A DNA stretch of 64,000 nt from NCBI RefSeq assembly GCF_029626235.1, contig NZ_JARUBO010000005.1:1024501-1088500 (forward strand), in the 5' to 3' direction. This DNA is from Micromonospora sp. WMMD1120. GTDB taxonomy: Bacteria > Actinomycetota > Actinomycetes > Mycobacteriales > Micromonosporaceae. The translations under genes and the position numbers were made by a program. The notes under the pieces were generated by a model, which saw nothing but the letters and a program-made list of their open reading frames with translations, ran no database searches and had not been told where the DNA came from. How positions within the stretch are numbered: position 1 is the first letter of the stretch; every line of letters begins with the position of its first letter. Positions 58,174 to 64,000 of this stretch are shown here, one piece after another.

Positions 58174-58656
58174 GACCCGATCGTCTCACGACCACCACTC
58201 GCGCCTGCGGCGACCTCGTGCCGGCCACCCGGGAACGCCGGGAACCTCCACGCCCGTCGGGCAGCCGCACCGGCGGCCGGCACCTGTCCACGCAGTCACC
58301 ATGCGTGACGTGTTGCTCGTCACTCTCGGTGACTATTTGTAGATTCGATCACCGCCGAACCGGACAACACGGTGCGGGAAGGCGGAGAGCGGAGCTGCGC
58401 CTCAGAGACCGCCAGGGCACCCCAACGCCGCTCAGTCACCTCAGCAGGATATGACAAACCCACAGGCCGCAGCACCAATGTCCGATTCTACCTAGCAGGT
58501 CTCGTGCGCCCCGACAACGACGGCGACGCCGGACCGTTACCCACCCGCAACCGCGCCGTTGTCGAAGCCCCGCCCTCGACCTACCGTTACCGGTTGTTGC
58601 GCAGCGTAACCCAGCGTCGGGCCTGACTGCGCAGCGTGAGGAGATGAGGAGGCTCA
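58174..58656 (+). promoter_or_regulatory. 483-bp gene-free region before the second peptide importer
   Basis: Between the divergent folD and the substrate-binding gene. No credible gene is visible. TGCGCAGCGT is repeated at 58598-58607 and 58628-58637, exactly 30 bp apart, close to the start, and may be an activator or repressor site. The leader ends GAGGAGGCTCA. An AT-rich block (GACTATTTGTAGATTCGATC, about 58331-58350) could hold a promoter. Confidence 0.4.
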
Positions 58657-60258
58657 ATGCGAGTTCGTAGACTCGCCGCCTGGACCGCCCTCCCGCTCGC
58701 GGTGACGCTGGGCCTCGCGGCCTGCGGCAGCGGCGGCGACGGTGGCTCCGGCGGCAGCAACGGTTCGGCGGTCAGCATCCAGATCGGCGAGCCGAAGCAC
58801 CTGGTTCCCACAAACACCACCGAGACGTCCGGCTCGCAGGTCATCGCCGGCCTGTTCAGCCCGCTGGTGGACTACGACGCCCAGAACAAGCCGTACGAGG
58901 TCGCCGCAGAGTCGATCACCTCGTCCGACAACAAGGTCTGGACGATCAAGCTCAAGGACGGCTACACCTTCCACAACGGTGAGAAGGTCACGTCCGAGGA
59001 CTACATCAACGCCTGGAACTACGGCGCGTACGCCCCCAACGGCCAGGACAGCAACTACTTCTTCGAGAAGATCGCTGGCTACGCCGACCTGCAGGGCAAG
59101 GCGCCCAAGGCCAAGGAGATGTCCGGGCTGAAGAAGGTCGACGACCTCACCTTCACCGTGACGCTGTCCGAGCCGTACATCGACTTCAGGACCACGTTGG
59201 GCTACAACGCGTTCTACCCGATGCCGGACGCCGCGTTCTCGGCCCCGGGCGTGCTCAAGGACTCCTACGAGCAGGCGCCGATCGGGCAGGGCCCGTTCAA
59301 GATGAAGGGCACCTGGCAGCACGACAGCAAGATCGAGGTGGAGCGGTACGACGCGTTCCCGGGCGAGAAGCCAAAGGTGAAGGACATCGAGTTCCGGATC
59401 TACCAGCAGCTCACCGCCGCGTACGCGGACGTCCTGGCGGACAACCTGGACGTGCTGCCGACGATCCCGACCGAGAGCCTGAGCAACGCGCCGACCGACC
59501 TGGGCGACCGTTACAAGACCAGCCCGATGTCGTCGTTCCAGTTCCTGGCGTTCCCGACGTTCGACAAGGACTACAGCAACCCGGACGTGCGTAAGGCCAT
59601 CTCGATGGCGATCGACCGGGACGAGATCACCAAGTCGGTCTTCAAGGGCTCGCAGACGCCGGCGCGCTCCTTCGTATCGCCGGTCCTGCCGGGCTACCGC
59701 GAGGACACCGCCGGCAAGGCCGGCGAGTTCAACCCGACCGAGGCCAAGAAGCTCTACCAGGCCGCCGGTGGCCCGTCGAAGATCGTCATCTCGTACAACG
59801 GCGACGGCGGCCACAAGGACTGGGTCGACGCCACCGTCAACCAGCTCAAGGCCAACCTGGGCGTGGACGCCGTCGGCTCGGCCGAGCCGAAGTTCGCCGA
59901 CCTGCTGACCAAGGTCGAGAAGAAGACCCCGGTGGGCGCCTTCCGGATGGGTTGGGTCATGGACTACCCGACCATGGAGGACTACCTCGGCCCGCTGTAC
60001 AGCACGAACGGCTCGTCGAACTACTACGGCTACAGCAACCCGGAGTTCGACAGGCTGGTGAAGGAGGGTTCCGCCGCCAAGACGCAGGACGAGGCGATCG
60101 CCAAGTACCAGCAGGCGGAGGACATCCTGGCCAAGGACATGCCGGTGATCCCGCTCCGCTTCGGCGAGAACGTGTTCGGCCACTCGTCCAAGGTCAAGAA
60201 CGTGGAGATGGACCTGTTCCAGCGGGTCAACCTCGTCAAGATCGAAGCAGCCAGCTGA
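58657..60258 (+). CDS. Oligopeptide/dipeptide ABC transporter substrate-binding lipoprotein (second system)
   Basis: A 533-aa receptor. The signal peptide ends in LAAC (lipobox, residues 20-23), followed by a Gly/Ser-rich spacer. SBP family 5 motifs are VSIQIGEPKHLVPTNTTETSG, YDAQNKPYEVAAESITSSDNKVWTIKLKDGYTFHNGEKVTSEDYINAW and DVRKAISMAIDRDEITKSVFKG. The WVMDYPTMEDYLGPLYSTNGSSNYYGYSNPEFDRLVKEG C-terminal motif is typical of oligopeptide binders. It is first in its operon and followed by a strong stem-loop, which may keep its expression higher than that of the permeases. The ligand is presumably a peptide. It is only distantly similar to the receptor at 11511. Confidence 0.94.
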   Translation: MRVRRLAAWTALPLAVTLGLAACGSGGDGGSGGSNGSAVSIQIGEPKHLVPTNTTETSGSQVIAGLFSPLVDYDAQNKPYEVAAESITSSDNKVWTIKLKDGYTFHNGEKVTSEDYINAWNYGAYAPNGQDSNYFFEKIAGYADLQGKAPKAKEMSGLKKVDDLTFTVTLSEPYIDFRTTLGYNAFYPMPDAAFSAPGVLKDSYEQAPIGQGPFKMKGTWQHDSKIEVERYDAFPGEKPKVKDIEFRIYQQLTAAYADVLADNLDVLPTIPTESLSNAPTDLGDRYKTSPMSSFQFLAFPTFDKDYSNPDVRKAISMAIDRDEITKSVFKGSQTPARSFVSPVLPGYREDTAGKAGEFNPTEAKKLYQAAGGPSKIVISYNGDGGHKDWVDATVNQLKANLGVDAVGSAEPKFADLLTKVEKKTPVGAFRMGWVMDYPTMEDYLGPLYSTNGSSNYYGYSNPEFDRLVKEGSAAKTQDEAIAKYQQAEDILAKDMPVIPLRFGENVFGHSSKVKNVEMDLFQRVNLVKIEAAS

Positions 60259-60272
60259 GCTGACCGTGGTGC

Positions 60273-60304
60273 GGGCCACCCGGGCGACGACGCCCGGGTG
60301 GCCC
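60273..60304 (+). terminator. Intercistronic stem-loop after the substrate-binding gene
   Basis: GGGCCACCCGGGCG (60273-60286) and CGCCCGGGTGGCCC (60291-60304) are perfect arms around ACGA, with outer GTGGTGCGG and CCGCACCAC-like segments extending it. It sits 15 bp after the receptor stop and 156 bp before the permease. It is likely a partial terminator or mRNA-stabilising stem. Confidence 0.75.
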
Positions 60305-60459
60305 CCGCCGCACCACCGGGTCCGGGCCGCTGAGGCGACCCCGGCACCGCCGGTGGCGGCGGCTCCCCCCGGGCCGGACGGCACGTCTCGGATATTTCGG
60401 GTACGACCAGAGATGCCGTCCTGCGACCCTTGCGCCCATTTCCGGAGAGACTGCTAAGC

Positions 60460-61398
60460 ATGTTCCGCTACATCCTGCGGCGCCTACTGCAGATGGTCCT
60501 GGCCTTCTTCGGGACCACCCTGATCGTCTACGCGCTGACATTCGCCGGCCAGGGCGACCCCATCCAGGCGCTCGCGGGAGAGCGGCCGGTGACACCAGCC
60601 CAACGGGCCTACCTGACCGAGAAGTACCACCTGGACGCGACGGGCGTCGGCGGATTCTTCTACCGCTACTTCGACTACGTGAAGAACCTGCTCCAGGGCA
60701 ACCTGGGGGAATCGCTCACCGGCCGCAACATCGGTGACATCCTCCAGCAGGCCTGGCCGGTCACCGTACGCCTCGCGCTCATCGCGCTCGCCGTGGCGAT
60801 CATCTTCGGGGTCAGCGCGGGCGTGATCGCCGGCATCCGCCGGGCCAGCATCTTCGACAACTCGACGCTGGTGCTGACGCTGCTGGTGCTGGGCATCCCG
60901 ACCATCGTGCTGGCCCCGCTGGCGCAGTTCTTCCTGGGCGTCAAGTGGCAGCTCTTCCCGCCCACCGCCGGCTCCGACCCGTCGTTCTACGCGCTGCTGC
61001 TGCCGGGTATCGTGCTCGGCTCGCTGTCGCTGGCCACCGCGCTGCGACTCACCCGCGCCTCGGTGGCGGAGAACCTGCGCGCCGACTACGTCCGGACCGC
61101 CCGGTCCAAGGGCCTGGTCAAGCGCCGCATCGTCATCGTCCACGTGCTGCGTAACTCGCTGATCCCGGTGGTCACCTTCCTCGGTGTGGAACTGGGCAAC
61201 CTGATGAGCGGCGCGATCATCACCGAGGGCGTCTTCAACATCCCCGGCGTGGGCTTCAACCTCTTCCGCGGCATCCGCACCGAGGACGGCCCCCTGGTGG
61301 TGGGCATCGTCAGCGTGCTCGTCGTGGTCTACCTGGTCTCGAACCTGGTGGTGGACGTCCTGTACGCCGTACTCGACCCGAGGATCCGCTATGAGTGA
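60460..61398 (+). CDS. Oligopeptide/dipeptide ABC transporter permease (DppB/OppB type, second system)
   Basis: A 312-aa permease. It starts MFRYILRRLLQMVLAFFGTTLIVYALTF, with the large periplasmic loop containing TEKYHLDATGVGGFFYRYFDYVKNLLQGNLGESLTGR and about six helices. The EAA loop is DYVRTARSKGLVKRRIVIVHVLRNSLIPVVT and the end is DVLYAVLDPRIRYE. It forms the channel with the permease that follows. The ATG at 60460 is 11 nt after GGAGAG; the frame upstream is not conserved. It is probably cotranscribed with the receptor through the stem-loop at 60273. Confidence 0.93.
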   Translation: MFRYILRRLLQMVLAFFGTTLIVYALTFAGQGDPIQALAGERPVTPAQRAYLTEKYHLDATGVGGFFYRYFDYVKNLLQGNLGESLTGRNIGDILQQAWPVTVRLALIALAVAIIFGVSAGVIAGIRRASIFDNSTLVLTLLVLGIPTIVLAPLAQFFLGVKWQLFPPTAGSDPSFYALLLPGIVLGSLSLATALRLTRASVAENLRADYVRTARSKGLVKRRIVIVHVLRNSLIPVVTFLGVELGNLMSGAIITEGVFNIPGVGFNLFRGIRTEDGPLVVGIVSVLVVVYLVSNLVVDVLYAVLDPRIRYE

Positions 61399-61470
61399 GC
61401 GCAGCGAACGAATCATCAGCGCAGCGTGCTTGGGCTCTCATGCCGGCGCCGAGCGCAGCGAGGTGGCGGC
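61399..61470 (+). repeat. Start-adjacent GAGCGCAGCGA spacer
   Basis: The 72 bp between the two permeases contain GAGCGCAGCGAACGAATCAT (61404-61423) and GAGCGCAGCGAGGTGGCGGC (61451-61470), that is, GAGCGCAGCGA twice. It resembles in style the 62-bp unit at tldD/tldE (GTGAGCGCGAGGAGTGAG) and ends in a GAGGTGG ribosome binding site just before the next ATG. Confidence 0.6.
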
Positions 61471-62427
61471 ATGAGTGACTTCGAGACCGTGGCGGCCACC
61501 GAGAACCAGGCCGCTCGACGCGGCCCCTCGGGCGAGCCGGGCACACCCAACCAGGTCGGCGCCCCGCAGAAGCCGCGCAGCCTGGCCGGCGACGCCTGGC
61601 GCGACCTGCGCCGCAACCCGATCTTCTGGATCTCCCTGGCGCTGGTGGTCGTCTTCACCCTGATGGCCCTGCTCCCGGGCGTCTTCACCGCCAACAACCC
61701 GAACGACTGCCAGCTCTCCCGGCAGCACGCCGGGCCGTCCGGCGGAGCCATCTTCGGGTACGACTTCCAGGGCTGCGACACGTACTCCCGGGCCGTCTAC
61801 GGCACCCGGGCCTCGCTCCTGGTCGGCGCGCTCGCCGCGCTCGGCACCGGGATCATCGCGCTGGTGGTCGGCATGTTGGCCGGCTACTTCGGCCGCTGGG
61901 TCGACGCGGTGCTCTCCCGGGTGATCGACGTGGTGCTCGGCATCCCGCTGCTGCTGGCCGCGATCGTGCTGCTCAAGCGGGTGTCCAGCGACAGCCAGTG
62001 GGCCCGGATCGGCGCTGTCGTCTTCGTGTTGGCGCTGCTCGGCTGGACCACCGCCGCCCGGGTGGTCCGCTCCTCGGTGATCACCGCCAAGGAGCAGGAC
62101 TACGTCGCGGCGGCCCGGATGCTCGGCGCCGGCAACGGCCGGATCATGTGGCGGCACATCCTGCCCAACTCGTTGGCGCCGGCGATCGTCGTGCTGACCA
62201 TCGCGCTCGGCTCGTTCATCGCGGCCGAGGCGACGCTCTCCTTCCTGGGCATCGGCCTGAAGGCGCCGACGATCTCCTGGGGTCAGGACATCGACACCGG
62301 CCGAATCCACATGCGGGAGGCCGCCCTGCCGCTGATCGTGCCGTCGACGTTCCTCGCCCTGACCGTGCTGGCGTTCATCATGCTCGGCGACGCGATCCGT
62401 GACGCCTTCGACCCGAAGCTGCGGTGA
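61471..62427 (+). CDS. Oligopeptide/dipeptide ABC transporter permease (DppC/OppC type, second system)
   Basis: A 318-aa permease. A polar N-terminus (about 40 residues, RRGPSGEPGTPNQVGAPQKPR) precedes the first helix IFWISLALVVVFTLMALLP. The periplasmic landmark HxFGxDxxGxD is altered to AIFGYDFQGCDTYSRAVYGTR, with an extra periplasmic cysteine pair (NDCQLS; GCDTYS). The EAA loop is DYVAAARMLGAGNGRIMWRHILPNSLAPAIV and the end is GDAIRDAFDPKLR. The ATG at 61471 is preceded by GAGGTGG from the spacer. It forms the channel with the previous subunit. Confidence 0.93.
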   Translation: MSDFETVAATENQAARRGPSGEPGTPNQVGAPQKPRSLAGDAWRDLRRNPIFWISLALVVVFTLMALLPGVFTANNPNDCQLSRQHAGPSGGAIFGYDFQGCDTYSRAVYGTRASLLVGALAALGTGIIALVVGMLAGYFGRWVDAVLSRVIDVVLGIPLLLAAIVLLKRVSSDSQWARIGAVVFVLALLGWTTAARVVRSSVITAKEQDYVAAARMLGAGNGRIMWRHILPNSLAPAIVVLTIALGSFIAAEATLSFLGIGLKAPTISWGQDIDTGRIHMREAALPLIVPSTFLALTVLAFIMLGDAIRDAFDPKLR

Positions 62428-62434
62428 ATCTCTC

Positions 62435-63472
62435 ATGACCCACTCCACCGTCGAACCCACCCCCGCCTCCGCCACCCCGGAGGGCGGCCACCTGCTGGAG
62501 CTGCGGGACCTGCACGTCGAGTTCCGCACCAACGAGGGCGTCGCCCGGGTGATCAACGGCGTGTCGTACCACCTGGACGCCGGGGAGACCCTCGCGGTGC
62601 TCGGCGAGTCCGGCTCGGGCAAGTCGGTGACCGCCCAGGCGATCATGGGCATCCTGGACACCCCGCCGGCGTTCGTCCGCTCCGGGCAGATTCTCTACCA
62701 GGGCCGGGACCTGCTCACCCAGTCCGAGGAGCAGCGCCGGCAGGTGCGCGGCAAGGAGATCGCAATGATCTTCCAGGACGCGCTCTCCGCCCTCAACCCG
62801 GTCTTCCCGGTGGGTTGGCAGATCGGCGAGACGCTGCGCCAGCGGGCCGGCATGTCCCGGGCCGACGCCCGACGTCGCGCGATCGAACTGATGGACCTGG
62901 TCAAGATCCCGGGCGCGGCGCGACGGATCGGCGACTACCCGCACCAGTTCTCCGGCGGCATGCGGCAGCGCGTCATGATCGCCATGGCGCTGGCGCTGGA
63001 CCCGAAGGTGCTGATCGCCGACGAGCCCACCACGGCGCTCGACGTGACGGTGCAGGCCCAGATCATGGACCTGCTGGCCGACCTGCGCCGGGACCTCAAC
63101 ATGGCGATGATCCTGATCACGCACGACCTGGGCGTGGTGGCCGGGGTCGCGGACCGGATCGCGGTGATGTACGCCGGCCGGATCGTCGAGCACGCCGACG
63201 TCCGTTCGCTCTACAAGGCGCCCGCCCACCCGTACACCAAGGGGTTGCTGGAGTCGATTCCGCGCCTGGACGTCCGCGGCCAGGAACTGTCGACGATCAG
63301 GGGGTTGCCGCCCAACCTGATGCGCATCCCGTCCGGTTGCCCGTTCCACCCCCGGTGCCCGTACGTCCAGCAGGTCTGCCTGGACGTGGTGCCGCACGAC
63401 CTGGTCCTCGGCGACGGCCGGACCAGTGCTTGCCACTTCGCGCAGGAGGTCCGTGATGACAGCGCCCGCTAA
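62435..63472 (+). CDS. Oligopeptide/dipeptide ABC transporter ATP-binding protein (DppD/OppD type, second system)
   Basis: A 345-aa ATPase. Walker A is GESGSGKSV, the Q-loop is MIFQDALSALNPVF, the signature is [16 protein letters not shown], Walker B is [12 protein letters not shown] and the H-loop is THDLGVV. The C-terminal segment SGCPFHPRCPYVQQVC is the cysteine-rich part of the family. The ATG at 62435 lies 7 bp after the permease stop, although a clear Shine-Dalgarno sequence is absent. The 3' end overlaps the next ATPase by 17 bp. Confidence 0.94.
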   Translation: MTHSTVEPTPASATPEGGHLLELRDLHVEFRTNEGVARVINGVSYHLDAGETLAVLGESGSGKSVTAQAIMGILDTPPAFVRSGQILYQGRDLLTQSEEQRRQVRGKEIAMIFQDALSALNPVFPVGWQIGETLRQRAGMSRADARRRAIELMDLVKIPGAARRIGDYPHQFSGGMRQRVMIAMALALDPKVLIADEPTTALDVTVQAQIMDLLADLRRDLNMAMILITHDLGVVAGVADRIAVMYAGRIVEHADVRSLYKAPAHPYTKGLLESIPRLDVRGQELSTIRGLPPNLMRIPSGCPFHPRCPYVQQVCLDVVPHDLVLGDGRTSACHFAQEVRDDSAR

Positions 63473-64000
63473 CTCGACGAAGGTCCGCGGCGAAACCATC
63501 CTCGCCGTCGACAACCTGGTGAAGCACTTCCCGATCACCCAGGGCGTGCTGTTCCAGCGGCAGGTCGGCGCGGTGAAGGCCGTCGACGGGGTGAGCTTCG
63601 AGCTGCGCCGGGGCGAGACGCTGGGCGTGGTCGGCGAGTCCGGCTGCGGTAAGTCCACCCTCGCCCGGCTGCTGATGCGGCTGGAGACGCCCACCTCCGG
63701 CGGGGCGACCCTGGAGGGCCGGGACCTGTTCAGGGCGTCCGGGGGCGAGCTGCGCCGACTGCGCCGCAACATGCAGATGGTGATGCAGGACCCGTACACC
63801 TCGCTGAACCCGCGGATGACGGTCGGCGACATCATCGGCGAGCCGTTCGACATCCACCCGGACGCCGCTCCGAAGGGCAGCAAGTCGAAGCGGGTCCAGG
63901 AGCTGCTGGACCTGGTCGGGCTCAACCCGGAGCACATCAACAGGTACCCGCACCAGTTCTCCGGCGGTCAGCGCCAGCGCATCGGCATCGCCCGTGCGCT
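63456..64000 (+). CDS. Oligopeptide/dipeptide ABC transporter ATP-binding protein (DppF/OppF type), cut by the window edge
   Basis: The second ATPase of this importer, 181 codons seen. From ATG at 63456 it reads MTAPANSTKVRGETILAVDN, then LVKHFPITQGVLFQRQVGAV. Walker A is GESGCGKST, the Q-loop is MVMQDPYTSLNPR, and the signature [15 protein letters not shown] is the last part visible. Walker B and the C-terminal cysteine motif fall outside the window. AGGAGGT lies just before the start, inside the 3' end of the previous gene (17-bp overlap), so translation is coupled. It completes the receptor-permease-permease-ATPase-ATPase order. Confidence 0.93.
   Translation, partial: MTAPANSTKVRGETILAVDNLVKHFPITQGVLFQRQVGAVKAVDGVSFELRRGETLGVVGESGCGKSTLARLLMRLETPTSGGATLEGRDLFRASGGELRRLRRNMQMVMQDPYTSLNPRMTVGDIIGEPFDIHPDAAPKGSKSKRVQELLDLVGLNPEHINRYPHQFSGGQRQRIGIARA

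Noticed and set aside
58372..58626. An 84-codon frame before the second receptor gene
   Set aside because: No ribosome binding site or family similarity; the stretch looks like regulatory DNA.

Overview
The window is high-GC actinobacterial chromosome, most probably from the Micromonosporaceae (Micromonospora-like). The evidence is the very strong third-position GC bias, frequent GTG starts and 4-base stop/start overlaps, a mycothiol gene (mshB), a 7Fe ferredoxin beside dapC, an actinobacterial three-subunit succinate dehydrogenase, and an actinobacterial-type ValRS. The genus is inferred, not shown. No rRNA, tRNA, CRISPR array, transposase or integrase was recognised. The window opens inside a secreted subtilisin-like protease and closes inside an oligopeptide ABC transporter ATPase.

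Layout. 1-6500: protease (partial) divergent from a sugar O-acetyltransferase; then a tightly packed minus-strand operon fdxA-dapC-tyrA-SIMPL protein-kinase, divergent from a GNAT protein. 6550-11200: mshB with two small membrane proteins, an S9 peptidase and a YciI protein. 11500-17570: a five-gene oligopeptide/dipeptide ABC importer read on the minus strand. 17780-21330: Uma2 nuclease-like protein and a TldD/TldE pair. 21580-25390: the sdhCAB operon. 25480-32880: small accessory genes (NUDIX, pterin dehydratase-like, VOC, DUF1801, LysR, PH-domain, methyltransferase, ArsR-SRPBCC), ending in a decayed pocket with a truncated methyltransferase, a frameshifted gene and a compositionally unusual membrane protein. 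32900-37510: YchF, a peptidase E-like protein and a split adaptive response (Ada-AlkA plus Ogt). 37550-48140: a heterodimeric ABC exporter, ValRS and two ABC-2 transporters. 48380-53520: TarS-like glycosyltransferase, an ATP-sulfurylase-like/APS-kinase fusion, and a DeoR regulator with galT. 53830-58170: icd, an MBL hydrolase, mdh and folD. 58650-64000: a second oligopeptide ABC importer on the plus strand.

How the genes work together. Central metabolism is well represented: sdhCAB, icd and mdh cover TCA steps, folD covers one-carbon metabolism, and dapC and tyrA make lysine/diaminopimelate and tyrosine. Two complete-looking peptide importers suggest heavy peptide scavenging. The Ada-AlkA/Ogt pair repairs alkylated DNA.

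The most interesting non-genic signals are dispersed hairpin elements. One family (three copies) has long arms containing ATCATGAAGTTAT; one copy sits in frame inside the ada-alkA coding sequence and another supplies a stop codon. A second family (four copies) begins TTGATCGACTCCG. Other notable sites are an exact 62-bp tandem duplication carrying a ribosome binding site between tldD and tldE, a palindrome matching the AcnR operator consensus upstream of icd, a paired ArsR-type operator, and several genes whose -10-like hexamer lies 6-7 nt before the start codon, which predicts leaderless mRNAs.
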